NCBI RefSeq assembly: GCF_000425785.1
Contig: NZ_AUEC01000029.1
Coordinates: 20,867-84,866 of the forward strand
Direction: 5' to 3'
DNA length: 64,000 nucleotides
From: Pseudomonas taiwanensis DSM 21245
GTDB taxonomy: Bacteria > Pseudomonadota > Gammaproteobacteria > Pseudomonadales > Pseudomonadaceae
Shown piece after piece: positions 37,125 through 48,327 of the stretch. Made by a program: the position numbers and the translations under genes. The first letter of the stretch is position 1; each line of letters begins with the position of its first letter. The notes under the pieces are model-generated. The model was not told where the DNA came from. It was given only the letters and a program-made list of their open reading frames with translations, and ran no database searches.

Positions 37125-38411
37125 TCAAGCCTCCGGGGCCTGCCGCTCCAGCCATTCCAGGGCCTCGGCGACACAGAAAAACGAACCGAACAGCAGAATC
37201 TGGTCATTCGACGTCACGTGCGCGCACTGCCCTTCCAGGGCATCGGCAACACTGGCGTAAGACTTCACCGTCGCGCCGAGGTTCGTCAAGGCTGCGAGCA
37301 ACTCGGCGGCCGGACGACTGCGCGGGGTCGCCAGCGGCGTCACCGCCCAGTCATCGACCAAGCCCTGCAACGGCGCGACAACACCCGGCAGGTCCTTGTC
37401 GGCAAGCAGGCCAAACACCGCCAGACGACGTCCTTGCGGCGGGCGAGCCGCCAGACGTTGCGCCAGGTACTCGGCAGCGTGAGGGTTGTGCCCGACGTCC
37501 AGCAGCAACTCGACGCGCTTACCCTTCCAGATCAGCGAACGACGATCGAGACGCCCGGTGATGCGGGTGTCGAGCAACGCCTGGCGAAGCTGCCCGGCAT
37601 CCCATGGCAACCCCATCAGCAGGTAAGCCTGCAAGGCCAAGGCGGCGTTTTCCATCGGCAAATCGAGCAATGGCAGATTGCGCAGCTCTACCTGTGCCCC
37701 ATCGGCGGTGGTACCCCGCCAATGCCAGGCGTCATCGGCGCTGGCCAGGTCGAAGTCGCGGCCACGCAGGAACATCGGCGCCGCCAGCTCGACGGCCTTG
37801 TCCAACAGCGGTTGCGGCGGGTCCAGATCACCACACAGCGCCGGTTTGCCAGCGCGGAAGATACCGGCCTTCTCAAACGCCACCTTTTCGCGGGTATCGC
37901 CCAGGTAGTCGACATGATCCACGCCGATGCTGGTCACCAACGCCAGATCGGCATCGACCACGTTCACGGTGTCCAGACGGCCACCGAGCCCCACTTCAAG
38001 CACGACGGCATCCAGTGCCGAGCGCTGGAACAACCAGAACGCGGCCAGGGTACCCATCTCGAAATAGGTCAGGGAAATCTCGCCCCGCGCCGCCTCGACA
38101 GCGGCGAAGGCGTCGCACAGCTGCTCATCGCTGGCCTCATGGCCGTCGATCAGCACCCGTTCGTTGTAGCGCAGTAGGTGTGGCGAACTGTACACGCCCA
38201 CCTTCAGCCCCTGGGCACGCAGCATCGACGCCACGAAGGCGCAGGTCGAGCCCTTGCCATTGGTGCCAGTCACGGTCACCACGCGTGGCGCCAGCTTGCC
38301 CAGCGCCAGCCGGGCAAGCACCTTCTGCGAACGCTCCAGCCCCATGTCGATGGCCGTAGGGTGCAACTGTTCGAGGTAGGCGAGCCACTCGCCCAGGTTG
38401 CGCTCTGTCAT
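37125..38411 (-). CDS. folC: Dihydrofolate synthase / folylpolyglutamate synthase
   Basis: The 428-residue Mur-ligase-type protein has the ATP loop VTGTNGKGST, SPHLLRYNERVLI, and a central SIGVDHVDYLGDTREKVAFE-K segment. It adds glutamate to dihydropteroate and to folates. I start at the ATG at 38411, which shares one base with the accD stop (TGATG); a GTG one codon earlier is possible. Translational coupling with accD is likely. Confidence 0.95.
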   Translation of the reverse strand: MTERNLGEWLAYLEQLHPTAIDMGLERSQKVLARLALGKLAPRVVTVTGTNGKGSTCAFVASMLRAQGLKVGVYSSPHLLRYNERVLIDGHEASDEQLCDAFAAVEAARGEISLTYFEMGTLAAFWLFQRSALDAVVLEVGLGGRLDTVNVVDADLALVTSIGVDHVDYLGDTREKVAFEKAGIFRAGKPALCGDLDPPQPLLDKAVELAAPMFLRGRDFDLASADDAWHWRGTTADGAQVELRNLPLLDLPMENAALALQAYLLMGLPWDAGQLRQALLDTRITGRLDRRSLIWKGKRVELLLDVGHNPHAAEYLAQRLAARPPQGRRLAVFGLLADKDLPGVVAPLQGLVDDWAVTPLATPRSRPAAELLAALTNLGATVKSYASVADALEGQCAHVTSNDQILLFGSFFCVAEALEWLERQAPEA

Positions 38412-39304
38412 CACGCGACCGCAGCCGCCTCACGCGCCTGTGCTGGCGTTTCCTGGCCGGTCATCTGCGCCAGCAGACGAGCCAGGCGCGGACGCAGCTC
38501 GCCACGAGGGATGATCAGGTCGATAGCGCCGTGCTCCAGGAGGAACTCGCTGCGCTGGAAGCCTTCCGGCAGTTTTTCGCGCACGGTCTGCTCGATGACG
38601 CGCGGACCGGCGAAGCCGATCAGTGCCTTCGGCTCACCAACGATGACATCGCCGAGCATTGCCAGGCTGGCGGAAACACCCCCGTAGACCGGGTCGGTCA
38701 ACACGGAAATGAACGGAATGCCTTCTTCACGCAAGCGCGCCAGCACAGCCGAGGTCTTGGCCATCTGCATCAGCGAGATCAGTGCCTCTTGCATGCGTGC
38801 ACCGCCGGAGGCCGAGAAGCAGACCATCGGGCAACGGTTTTCCAGGGCGTAGTTGGCCGCACGGACGAAACGCTCGCCGACGATGGCGCCCATCGAGCCA
38901 CCCATGAAGGAGAATTCGAAGGCGCTGACCACGATCGGCATGCCCATCAGGGTGCCGCTCATGGAAATCAGCGCATCCTTCTCGCCAGTCTGCTTCTGCG
39001 CGCCCGCCAGGCGGTCCTTGTACTTCTTGCCATCACGGAACTTCAGGCGGTCGACCGGCTCCAGCTCGGCACCCAGTTCTGCGCGACCTTCCGGATCGAG
39101 GAAGATGTCGATGCGGGCGCGAGCGCCGATGCGCATGTGGTGGTTGCACTTGGGGCAGACATCCAAGGTCTTTTCCAGCTCCGGACGATACAGCACGGCC
39201 TCGCAAGCCGGGCACTTGTGCCACAGGCCTTCAGGCACCGAGCTCTTCTTCACCTCGGAACGCATGATCGAAGGGATCAGTTTGTCGACTAACCAGTTGC
39301 TCAT
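38411..39304 (-). CDS. accD: Acetyl-CoA carboxylase, carboxyltransferase beta subunit
   Basis: Starting at the ATG at 39304 ([14 protein letters not shown]) the protein has 297 residues. It has a four-cysteine zinc ribbon (CPAC and CPKC) and then the carboxyltransferase fold with [13 protein letters not shown] and [13 protein letters not shown], which form the oxyanion and CoA sites. It partners AccA in making malonyl-CoA. The 220 bp upstream, before trpF, show no gene; a small GGCCAAGCCGGCC palindrome lies near 39340. Confidence 0.96.
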   Translation of the reverse strand: MSNWLVDKLIPSIMRSEVKKSSVPEGLWHKCPACEAVLYRPELEKTLDVCPKCNHHMRIGARARIDIFLDPEGRAELGAELEPVDRLKFRDGKKYKDRLAGAQKQTGEKDALISMSGTLMGMPIVVSAFEFSFMGGSMGAIVGERFVRAANYALENRCPMVCFSASGGARMQEALISLMQMAKTSAVLARLREEGIPFISVLTDPVYGGVSASLAMLGDVIVGEPKALIGFAGPRVIEQTVREKLPEGFQRSEFLLEHGAIDLIIPRGELRPRLARLLAQMTGQETPAQAREAAAVA

Positions 39305-39524
39305 GCTTTCTTTCTCCAGTATCGGCGGGCAATGACCGGCCAAGCCGGCCTTGCCTTGCCCTTGAGCTCACATTCTTCTATGAAACGATGACGGACCGGT
39401 CGCAGGCCTGGCTGCGCACCGCTCCACCTTCAATTTGTCATTCGACCGCGGATGTTCCGGCGGTCGCCCCGCAGGGCTGCGATAGCTATGGACGATGGCG
39501 CTCGGCCTGCCGTCACATCCACCT

Positions 39525-40145
39525 TCATGCCTGCTTGACCGCGCGCATGAAGGCTTCGATTTTCGCGGCATCCTTGATGCCTTTGGCCTGCTCTACCCCA
39601 CCGCTGACATCCACCCCATAAGGCCGTACCTGGGCGATGGCCTGGCCGACGTTTTCCGCCGACAGACCGCCTGCCAGGATGATCGGTTTGCTGAGCCGGG
39701 CCGGCACCAGCGACCAGTCGAAGGCCTCGCCGGTACCACCAGGGACGCCGGCCACGTAGGTGTCCAGCAAGATGCCGCGCGCCCCTGCGTAAAGCTGGCA
39801 GGCCGCCTCGAGATCATCCCCCGGGCGCACGCGCAGGGCCTTGATCCAGGGGCGATGGTAACCCTCGCAGTCGGCAGGTGTTTCATCGCCGTGGAACTGT
39901 AGCAGGTCCAGCGGCACCACCTCGAGAATCTCGTTCAGCTCGCAGCGCGAAACATTGACGAACAACCCGACCGTGGTCACGAAGGGTGGCAGTTCGGCAA
40001 TGATGGCGCGCGCCTGGCGCACATCCACGGCACGCGGGCTCTTGGCATAGAAGACGAAGCCAATGGCATCGGCGCCAGCCTCGGCGGCCGCGAGTGCGTC
40101 TTCAATGCGGGTAATGCCGCATATCTTGCTGCGAACGTTGCTCAT
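39525..40145 (-). CDS. trpF: Phosphoribosylanthranilate isomerase
   Basis: The 206-residue TIM barrel starts [13 protein letters not shown], where Cys9 is the catalytic base. It continues [25 protein letters not shown] and [14 protein letters not shown], and ends with the phosphate site GVDVSGGVE and catalytic Asp. It performs the third step of tryptophan synthesis. It lies alone between truA and accD as in other pseudomonads. Confidence 0.96.
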   Translation of the reverse strand: MSNVRSKICGITRIEDALAAAEAGADAIGFVFYAKSPRAVDVRQARAIIAELPPFVTTVGLFVNVSRCELNEILEVVPLDLLQFHGDETPADCEGYHRPWIKALRVRPGDDLEAACQLYAGARGILLDTYVAGVPGGTGEAFDWSLVPARLSKPIILAGGLSAENVGQAIAQVRPYGVDVSGGVEQAKGIKDAAKIEAFMRAVKQA

Positions 40146-40205
40146 GGACTGCGAACCCTGAGTGATCGGTTAAAGGCCAGATGGTAGCAAATGACTTTTC
40201 ACCCG

Positions 40206-41060
40206 TCAGTCTGCCAAGGCCTCGTAGCCGGTCAAAAAGTGTGGACCGATGTAACGTTGCGGCAACGGGAACGCCTCCGGGTACTCGACCTGTACCAGAT
40301 ACAGCCCATAAGGGTGCGCCGTGACACCACCTTCGCGTCGATTGCGCCCCTCCAGCACCTCCCGCGCCCAGCTCACTGGCCGCTCGCCAGCGCCGATGGT
40401 CATCAGCACGCCAGCGATGTTACGCACCATGTGATGCAGGAATGCCGTGGCGCGCACATCCAGCACGATCATCTGCCCATGGCGGGTCACCCGCAGATGA
40501 TGGATGTGCTTGATGGGCGACTTGGCCTGGCACTGGCTGGCACGGAAGGCGCTGAAGTCGTGGGTGCCCAGCAGGCACTGGGCGGCCTCGGCCATGCGCT
40601 GCACATCCAGCGGGCGGTGGTTCCAGGTCACTTCCTCCGCCAGGTGCGCGGGGCGAATCGGGTCGTTGTAGATGACGTAGCGATAACGCCGGGCAGTGGC
40701 CTTGAAACGGGCATGGAAGTCCGCCGGCATTGGCCGTGCCCAGACCACGCTGATGTCATGGGGCAGGTTGAAGTTGGTGCCCAAGGTCCAGGCCCGCTCA
40801 TCGCGCACGGCGCGGGTGTCGAAGTGAACGACCTGGCCGCAACCATGAACACCGGCGTCGGTACGCCCGGCGCAGACCACTGTGATCGGCTCGTCGGCGA
40901 CCTTCGACAGTGCCTGTTCCAGCGCCTGCTGAACACTGGGCACGCCGCTGGCCTGACGCTGCCAGCCACGGTAACGCGAGCCCTTGTATTCCACCCCCAG
41001 GGCAATGCGGGTGAAGCCTTCGGCGGCCGATTCGGAGGCGGCGGTATCGATGATGTCCAA
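40206..41060 (-). CDS. truA: tRNA pseudouridine(38-40) synthase
   Basis: The 284-residue protein has ALGVEYKGSRYRGWQRQ and the catalytic-Asp motif GRTDAGVHG. It also has ARRYRYVIYN and FLHHMVRNIAGVL, all diagnostic of TruA. It modifies uridines in the anticodon arm of many tRNAs. The length is slightly above the E. coli enzyme. It follows fimV across a 151-bp gap with a hairpin. Confidence 0.96.
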   Translation of the reverse strand: MDIIDTAASESAAEGFTRIALGVEYKGSRYRGWQRQASGVPSVQQALEQALSKVADEPITVVCAGRTDAGVHGCGQVVHFDTRAVRDERAWTLGTNFNLPHDISVVWARPMPADFHARFKATARRYRYVIYNDPIRPAHLAEEVTWNHRPLDVQRMAEAAQCLLGTHDFSAFRASQCQAKSPIKHIHHLRVTRHGQMIVLDVRATAFLHHMVRNIAGVLMTIGAGERPVSWAREVLEGRNRREGGVTAHPYGLYLVQVEYPEAFPLPQRYIGPHFLTGYEALAD

Positions 41061-41104
41061 GAACCTGAAACCTGTGGGTAGTACGATTGGCGGGGATTAT
41101 AACG

Positions 41105-41134
41105 ACAACGGCAGCCGTGTTGGGCTGCCGTTGT
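41105..41134 (-). terminator. Hairpin between fimV and truA, likely fimV terminator
   Basis: ACAACGGCAGCC (41105-41116) and GGCTGCCGTTGT (41123-41134) form a perfect 12-bp stem with a six-base loop. On the minus strand it is followed by CGTTATAATCC, a poor U-tract, so termination strength is uncertain. The TATAAT in that stretch might serve as a truA -10. Confidence 0.45.
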
Positions 41135-41211
41135 GGGTTCACAGGAAGATGTTGCCTGGACCGTCCCTATCGCCTGCGAGCCGGGGCCTGAAGGAGCCTG
41201 CGCATGCGGAG

Positions 41212-43923
41212 TCACACCAGCCGGGACAGCATCTCCTCGGCTTCCTGACGCTGGGTATCGTCGCCATCCTTGACCACTTCGTCGAGGATGTCGCGGGCTC
41301 CCTGGTGATCACCCATGTCGATGTAAGCGCGCGCCAGGTCGAGCTTGGTGGCCACCTCATCGGCGCCTGAGAAGAAATCGAAGTCCAGGTCATCCAGTGG
41401 CGCAGGCTCCGCCGCTGCATCTTCGGCCGTGAAGTGCGGCTCGAGCGAGGGCGACTCCAGGTTCTGCGACAACTTGTCCAACTCTGCGTTGACGTCATCG
41501 AGCTCCGAGGCAAAGCGCTTTGCCGCCGGCGAGTCGTCGTTCAGCGACAGCGACAGGTCGAAGTCTTCAGGCAGCTCCAGCTCGGAGATCGGGTCGAACT
41601 CCGGCATGGCGTCGAACGCGGCGAGTTCTGCCGCGACATCCACGGGCGTTTCCTCGGCAGCCGGGACAGCCGGCTCGCCGACATCCAGGTCGAAATCGGC
41701 CAGATCGTCGACACTTTGCGGCTCGGCCGATGCCTGGGCCTGGGCCAGCAGCGCTTCGAAATCATCATCGGCATCGGTCTCGGCAGGCTGCGAAGCCACT
41801 TCCTGGACAACGTCGGCAGTGATCTCAGGCTCAGCTTCGACCACCGGATCGAGCAAGGAGGCTTCGTCGAGCATGGGTGGCTCGAGCGGATCCTCCAGCG
41901 GCAGGTCATCGCTCAGACTCAAATCGAAGTCACCGTCCGGATCCGGGATAGCCTGGGCCGGCTCTTGCGCGACGACTTCGACTTCAGGCTCTACCTGCGC
42001 TTGAGGCTCAGGTTCAGGCTCGACTGGAGACGCTTCGGCATCGGCAACAGGCTGCGACGCTTCTTCGACGACGCTGGAGGTCTCTGGCGAGTCTTGCAGC
42101 AGGTCCTGCACGTACTGCTCGTCAAGTTCGGCGGCCAGGGCGGCGGCCCCCAGCCCGGCAGCCATGCCCAGCATCGCCGGGTAGCGCTCCTTGAGAGCAC
42201 CGACCTGAGCGGTGTTGGCCTCGTTAGCCTGCAGCTTGTGCTCCTGCTCGACGAATGCGCTGTGGTCGCCCTGACGTGCGTACACTTCCATCAGCTTCAG
42301 ACGCAGATCGTCGTGTGCAGGCTCGGCAGCGATCGCGGCTTCCAGCAGGTCGGCGGCGCGGTTCAAGCGCCCCAGGCCAATGCACTGCTCGACTTCTGCC
42401 AGCAGGCTGGCATGCGGGTTCTGCTGGGCCTCGACTACGACGGCAGCGGCTGGTTTTTCCGCAGCGGCGGCGGCAGCGGCGGATGCGGCCACCACGGCAG
42501 GCGCCAGCGTCACGCTGGGCGCCGAGACTTCCAGCTCATCGAAACTACTCGAAGGCAGGTCGAAGTCCTTGCCGCGCTCGCCCTCTTCGGCTAGCGCACG
42601 CGCCATGCGCAGGTGTTTCTCAGCTTCCTGCTGCGCCTTGCGCTTGCGCGCCAGAAGCAGCAGGAGCAGGAGCACTACCAGGAATGCCGAGCCTGCGATC
42701 AACCCCAGCAGCAGTGGGTTACCCATCACATCATCCAGCACGCCCCGCTGAGCCCCCTGCGTGAGCGCCACTTCAGGCGCTGGCTCAGGCGCGGTGTCGA
42801 CCGCCGCAGGCGCTGGCGCCACCACGGGCTGGCCCGGAGTCGCTTGCGGCGTTGCCGCAGGCTGTGCCGGCGCAGGCTCGCCCGGCAGAGACGCAGCAGG
42901 GGCCGCAGCATCGGCGGCATTCTGCGCTTCGAGGCGGGCCAACTGGTCATTCTTCAGCTGAATCAGTCGCTCAAGCTTGCCCAACTGACTCTGCAGGTCA
43001 GCCATGCGGCTCTTGAGCTCTTCGTTGTCCCGACGGCTGGTGTCCAGGCTCTCCTGGGCCACGGCCAACTTGTCGCTGATGGCCTTGGCACTGCCAGCAC
43101 CGGCCTGGCTACCCGGGCTGACCAGACGCAGGTTGTCACCCTGGGCGATACGCGCCGGAGTGGCTTCGGCAGCACCGCGCCGCGTGGCATCCAACTGCCG
43201 GGCACGTGGCCCCAGGCGCCGGCCCTCACGCCAGGCCGCATACTGCTCGGCCACGTCGCGAATTGCCTCTCCCTGGGGAATGCTTTGGATCTGCTGCTGG
43301 TCGGGCAGGCGCAGGACCTGGCCGACCTTCAACTGGTTGATGTTGTTGCCAATGAACGCGTCCGGGTTCAGCGCCTGGATCGCCAGCATGGTTTGCTGCA
43401 CCGAACCGCCCTGGGTGTGCCGCGCGGCGATTTGCCACAAGGTGTCACGACGCTTGGTGGTATAGCGGCTGGCGCTGCTGACCGCCGGAGCGACATTGGC
43501 CGCTGCCGGTTGTTCGCCCTGGGCCTTGGCCTGGTCGAGCAGAACGCTGTAATCGCGCAGCAGACGGCCTTGCGGCCACATCACCTGCACCAGGAACTTC
43601 ACCACCGAGCCTGGCAACGGTTGGCTGGAGGTTACCCGCAGCACACTCTTGCCATTGGGGTTGATCACCGGGGTGAAAGTCAGGTCCTCCAGGTAGCCTG
43701 GGTATTCGACCCCGGCCTTGCTGAACTCTTCTGGCGGCGCCAGGCTCGGCGCCACTTCGGCAGCGGTGAGGTCGCGCACATCGAGCAGCTCGATCTCGGC
43801 GTCCAACGGCTGGTTCTGGGCCGACTTGAGGGTCAGCTCTCCCAAACCCAACGCGTTCGCCATGCCAGACGACAGCGCCGACGCTGCCGCCATGGCCAGA
43901 ACCAGTTTGCGAATTCGAAGCAT
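41212..43923 (-). CDS. fimV: FimV family polar hub protein
   Basis: The 903-residue protein has a signal peptide and an N-terminal FimV domain (LGELTLKSAQNQPLDAEIEL). A LysM-type peptidoglycan-binding segment lies near residues 153-207 (YTTKRRDTLWQIAARHT), then a coiled coil near 285-330 and a single membrane helix near 418-440 (LLGLIAGSAFLVVLLLLLL). A very acidic cytoplasmic region follows. The C-terminal TPR-like FimV motif (TKLDLARAYIDMGDHQGARD) matches P. aeruginosa FimV, which supports type IV pili and polar signalling. Confidence 0.94.
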   Translation of the reverse strand: MLRIRKLVLAMAAASALSSGMANALGLGELTLKSAQNQPLDAEIELLDVRDLTAAEVAPSLAPPEEFSKAGVEYPGYLEDLTFTPVINPNGKSVLRVTSSQPLPGSVVKFLVQVMWPQGRLLRDYSVLLDQAKAQGEQPAAANVAPAVSSASRYTTKRRDTLWQIAARHTQGGSVQQTMLAIQALNPDAFIGNNINQLKVGQVLRLPDQQQIQSIPQGEAIRDVAEQYAAWREGRRLGPRARQLDATRRGAAEATPARIAQGDNLRLVSPGSQAGAGSAKAISDKLAVAQESLDTSRRDNEELKSRMADLQSQLGKLERLIQLKNDQLARLEAQNAADAAAPAASLPGEPAPAQPAATPQATPGQPVVAPAPAAVDTAPEPAPEVALTQGAQRGVLDDVMGNPLLLGLIAGSAFLVVLLLLLLLARKRKAQQEAEKHLRMARALAEEGERGKDFDLPSSSFDELEVSAPSVTLAPAVVAASAAAAAAAEKPAAAVVVEAQQNPHASLLAEVEQCIGLGRLNRAADLLEAAIAAEPAHDDLRLKLMEVYARQGDHSAFVEQEHKLQANEANTAQVGALKERYPAMLGMAAGLGAAALAAELDEQYVQDLLQDSPETSSVVEEASQPVADAEASPVEPEPEPQAQVEPEVEVVAQEPAQAIPDPDGDFDLSLSDDLPLEDPLEPPMLDEASLLDPVVEAEPEITADVVQEVASQPAETDADDDFEALLAQAQASAEPQSVDDLADFDLDVGEPAVPAAEETPVDVAAELAAFDAMPEFDPISELELPEDFDLSLSLNDDSPAAKRFASELDDVNAELDKLSQNLESPSLEPHFTAEDAAAEPAPLDDLDFDFFSGADEVATKLDLARAYIDMGDHQGARDILDEVVKDGDDTQRQEAEEMLSRLV

Positions 43924-43993
43924 GACCTCTTCCCTTGTATGAATCGTCCCAAAACCTGCGCAGGTTTAGGACAAAAGTGCTCGCCAGTATCTT

Positions 43994-44998
43994 TTACGCC
44001 ATGTGTTTTATCAACAATTGCGCCACCTGCACGGCGTTGAGTGCAGCGCCCTTGCGCAGGTTGTCGGTGGTCAGCCACAGGTTGAGCTGCTCTGGCTCGT
44101 CAATACCATGGCGTACACGACCAACATAGACCACGTCTTGACCCACTGCGTCACCCACCGGGGTGGGATAATCGTCATCCTCGACCAGTTCGATACTGCC
44201 AGCGGCCTCGAGCGCCTGCTTGACTGCCTCCAGATCGACCGGACGACGGCTCTGCACGGCCACACTGAAGCTATCGCCAAAAAATACCGGGACTTGAACA
44301 CAGCTCACGGAAATCTTCAGCTGGGGCTGCCCCAGCAGCACCCGCAACTCGCTGACCAGGCGACGCTCCACGGCCGTGTGACCCTGCTCATCGGCCGCGC
44401 CGACCTGCGCCAGCAGGTTGAAGGCTACCTGACGGTCGAAGAAGTGCGGCTCCAATGGCCGGGCATTGAGCAGCTCGGCGGTTTGCCGGGCCAGCTCGTT
44501 GACCGCCTCACGCCCCTGGGCAGACACCGCCAACGACGCCATGACCTGCACCCGCTCGATATCCACCAAGCCCTTCAGGGGCGCCAATGCCACCGCCAGC
44601 GCGACAGCCGATGTGCTGGGGCTGCAAATGCGAGCCGGCAGCTTCAGTTTGGCGATTTGCTCGGCATTGGCTTCGGGCACCAGCGCCAGCGCATCATCCA
44701 GCCCACCGGACAGGTCGATGACAGTACAGCCCGCGTGCTGCGCCTTGTCGGCGAAACTGCGGCTAACGGCGGGGCTGGCAGCGAAGAAGGCCAGCTTGAC
44801 CTGGGCAAAATCGAAACTGTCGACTTCACGGACTTTGATTTTCTTGCCGGCGAACATGACGCTACTGCCCGCCGATTCCATGCTGGCCAGCAGATGCAGG
44901 GTCGCTACCGGAAAACTCAGCTCTTCGAGGATCTGTACGAGGGTTTCACCGACGCTACCGGTGGCGCCGACCACGGCGATATCCAAGGGGTGGGTCAT
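43994..44998 (-). CDS. Aspartate-semialdehyde dehydrogenase paralogue (USG-1-like), apparently catalytically dead
   Basis: Starting at the ATG at 44998 (MTHPLDIAVVGATGSVG) the protein has 334 residues and the overall ASADH fold. At the active site, where true enzymes have P-N-C-S/T, it reads CSPSTSAVAL, so the nucleophilic Cys is Thr129 in my alignment. The Q-x-V-S-G substrate-binding segment reads LAVSAQG. It is thus like E. coli USG-1, a paralogue without known activity. It lies 164 bp downstream of the genuine asd. Confidence 0.82.
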   Translation of the reverse strand: MTHPLDIAVVGATGSVGETLVQILEELSFPVATLHLLASMESAGSSVMFAGKKIKVREVDSFDFAQVKLAFFAASPAVSRSFADKAQHAGCTVIDLSGGLDDALALVPEANAEQIAKLKLPARICSPSTSAVALAVALAPLKGLVDIERVQVMASLAVSAQGREAVNELARQTAELLNARPLEPHFFDRQVAFNLLAQVGAADEQGHTAVERRLVSELRVLLGQPQLKISVSCVQVPVFFGDSFSVAVQSRRPVDLEAVKQALEAAGSIELVEDDDYPTPVGDAVGQDVVYVGRVRHGIDEPEQLNLWLTTDNLRKGAALNAVQVAQLLIKHMA

Positions 44999-45111
44999 GA
45001 AGAGAATCCTTTTGCTGAAACGGCGGGGGCGGCACTTTACTTGGATTGCAGGCGTTTGTCTGTGCTGGCCTTTGCGTGGGGCCCGTGCCACGAAGCTGCC
45101 TGCCCGCCCAT

Positions 45112-45145
45112 AAAAAAACCCGCACTGGCTCCAGTACGGGTTTTT
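45112..45145 (-). terminator. Intrinsic terminator of asd
   Basis: On the minus strand AACCCGTACTGG pairs with CCAGTGCGGGTT (45131-45142 with 45117-45128; one mismatch), followed by TTTTT. It lies directly after the asd stop. Confidence 0.8.
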
Positions 45146-45162
45146 CGGTCGAGCCAGCGCGA

Positions 45163-46275
45163 TCAACGTTCCAGCAGGATCCGCAGCATGCGACGCAGCG
45201 GCTCGGCGGCGCCCCACAGCAATTGGTCGCCCACGGTGAACGCGCCCAGGTACTGCGAGCCCATGTTCAGCTTGCGCAGACGGCCTACAGGAATGTTCAG
45301 GGTGCCGGTCACCTTGGTCGGGCTCAGCTCCTGCATGCTGATTTCACGCTGGTTGGGCACCAGTTTCACCCAAGGGTTGTGCTGGCTGATCAGGCCTTCG
45401 ATGTCGGCCAGCGGCACGTCCTTGTTCAGCTTGATGGTCAGCGCCTGGCTGTGGCAGCGCATGGCTCCGATGCGCACGCAGATGCCATCGACCGGGATCG
45501 GGCTCTTGAAGCGACCGAGGATCTTGTTGGTCTCGGCCTGGGCCTTCCATTCTTCACGGCTCTGTCCGTTCGGCAGTTCCTTGTCGATCCACGGGATCAG
45601 GCTGCCAGCCAGCGGCACGCCGAAGTTCTCGGTCGGGAAAGCTTCGCCACGCATGGTTTCGGCAACCTTGCGGTCGATGTCGAGAATGGCGCTGGCCGGA
45701 TTGGCCAGGTCATCGGCAACGGCTGCGTGAATACCGCCCATCTGCTTGATCAGCTCGCGCATGTTCTGCGCACCGGCACCCGAGGCCGCCTGATAGGTCA
45801 TGGCACTCATCCACTCGACCAGACCGGCTTCGAACAGGCCACCCAGGCCCATCAGCATCAGGCTGACGGTGCAGTTGCCACCGATGTAGTTCTTGGTACC
45901 GGCATCGAGCTGCTGGTCGATGACCTTGCGGTTGACCGGGTCGAGGATGATCACCGCGTCATCCTGCATACGCAGGGACGAAGCGGCGTCGATCCAGTAG
46001 CCCTGCCAGCCGGCCTCACGCAGCTTGGGGAAGACCTCATTGGTGTAGTCGCCGCCCTGGCAGGTCAGGATGACGTCGAGGGTCTTGAGTTCTTCAATCG
46101 AATAAGCGTCCTTGAGCGGAGCAGTTTCCTTGCCCACGTTCGGACCTTGGCCACCGACATTGGAGGTGGTGAAGAACACCGGCTCAATCAGGTCGAAATC
46201 CTGCTCCTCCAGCATCCGCTGCATGAGCACGGAACCGACCATACCGCGCCAACCGATCAGACCTACACGTTTCAT
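45163..46275 (-). CDS. asd: Aspartate-semialdehyde dehydrogenase
   Basis: The 370-residue enzyme begins [17 protein letters not shown], has the catalytic Cys135 in [11 protein letters not shown] and the active-site Gln in TYQAASGAG. It reduces aspartyl phosphate to the semialdehyde at the branch to lysine, diaminopimelate, threonine and methionine. The length is that of the Gram-negative subgroup. It stands between leuB and the USG-1-like paralogue. Confidence 0.97.
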   Translation of the reverse strand: MKRVGLIGWRGMVGSVLMQRMLEEQDFDLIEPVFFTTSNVGGQGPNVGKETAPLKDAYSIEELKTLDVILTCQGGDYTNEVFPKLREAGWQGYWIDAASSLRMQDDAVIILDPVNRKVIDQQLDAGTKNYIGGNCTVSLMLMGLGGLFEAGLVEWMSAMTYQAASGAGAQNMRELIKQMGGIHAAVADDLANPASAILDIDRKVAETMRGEAFPTENFGVPLAGSLIPWIDKELPNGQSREEWKAQAETNKILGRFKSPIPVDGICVRIGAMRCHSQALTIKLNKDVPLADIEGLISQHNPWVKLVPNQREISMQELSPTKVTGTLNIPVGRLRKLNMGSQYLGAFTVGDQLLWGAAEPLRRMLRILLER

Positions 46276-46300
46276 CGCAACTACACCTTTGCTAAAAGTG

Positions 46301-46331
46301 GGCCGCCACCGACCAAAAACGGTGGCGGGCC
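46301..46331 (-). terminator. Hairpin after leuB, possible terminator
   Basis: GGCC-GCCACCG (46301-46311) pairs with CGGTGGC-G-GGCC (46320-46331) with one bulged G. On the minus strand a CCCACTTTTAG follows, a weak U-tract. Confidence 0.4.
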
Positions 46332-46338
46332 AGAGAGA

Positions 46339-47421
<1,083 letters not shown>

Positions 47422-47475
47422 GCTTTCCTCTATCCATTCAAGCGGCGCGGCCCGATCAGCCTCGCCGTAAAAAAC

Positions 47476-48240
47476 TCAGCGCTCGGCCCACATCACCAGG
47501 ACATCGGTGCTGAACGAGCCGTCTGCTTCGATCTGGTAATACTGCCGTACTTCCTCGCCCATGGCCTGCTGCAATTGGCGGATGGCCACACGCAGCGGCT
47601 CAGGGGTGCGCATGCGCTCGACCCACGAGCCGAACTCAAGGCGCAGGCGCTGGCGGGTGTGGCTGCGCACGTGCAGGCCAGCCTCGCTGACCTGCTGCTG
47701 CCATTCGGCGGCCGAATAGTCTCGCACATGACTGGTATCACGCAGCACCTCGACGCTTTGCAGGTAGGTGTCGAGCAATGGACTGCCCGGCGACATGACA
47801 TCGATGAAGGCCGCCACGCCGCCTGGCTTGAGCACCCGGCGCACTTCGCGCAAGGCCAGCCCCAGGTCGCTCCAGTGGTGCGCCGAGTACCGGCTGAAGA
47901 CGAAGTCGAACGATGCATCGGCGAACGGCAAGTGTTCGGCGGCGCCGCGCTCGGTGGTGATATTGCCCAGGCCGCGCTCGGCGGCGGCACTGGCCACAAC
48001 ATCAAGCATCGACTGCGACAGGTCGTAGGCGACTACCTCGGCTACCTGCGGGGCGACCTGGAAACTGACATGGCCGGCACCGCAACCCAGGTCCAGCACT
48101 CGGGCAGCGCCCCGCCCCGCCAGCTCCGCCTGCAGCAGGGCGAATTCGCTGCCCTGCGCGTGCACGGCGCTGCTGAGATAGGCACTGGCCTGTTCGCCGA
48201 ACTGGCGTTGGACCACATCGGTATGCTGGGTGCGGGTCAT
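47476..48240 (-). CDS. Class I SAM-dependent methyltransferase
   Basis: The 254-residue protein has the SAM-binding glycine motif VLDLGCGAGHVSF near residue 47, an acidic loop after beta-2 (VVAYDLSQSMLDV), and FDFVFSRYSAHHW and LREVRRVLKPGG for motifs II and III. This is the UbiE/COQ5-like Methyltransf_11 pattern. Substrate unknown. It is inserted between leuB and leuD but has its own ribosome site; a role in leucine synthesis is not implied. Confidence 0.88.
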   Translation of the reverse strand: MTRTQHTDVVQRQFGEQASAYLSSAVHAQGSEFALLQAELAGRGAARVLDLGCGAGHVSFQVAPQVAEVVAYDLSQSMLDVVASAAAERGLGNITTERGAAEHLPFADASFDFVFSRYSAHHWSDLGLALREVRRVLKPGGVAAFIDVMSPGSPLLDTYLQSVEVLRDTSHVRDYSAAEWQQQVSEAGLHVRSHTRQRLRLEFGSWVERMRTPEPLRVAIRQLQQAMGEEVRQYYQIEADGSFSTDVLVMWAER

Positions 48241-48272
48241 GTCTCAATCCTTTTGGTCTTTTATTGCCTGTC

Positions 48273-48312
48273 CCGACCTCTTCGCGGGGTGTCTCCGCGA
48301 AAGGGCCGGCAC
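48273..48312. repeat. REP-like element between leuD and the methyltransferase gene
   Basis: GACCTCTTCGCGGGG, three bases of loop-like sequence, then CCGCGAAAGGGCCGG, an imperfect palindrome with the CCTCTTCGCGG core of P. putida REPs. Confidence 0.6.
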
Positions 48313-48327
48313 GGTCACCAGCAAACT

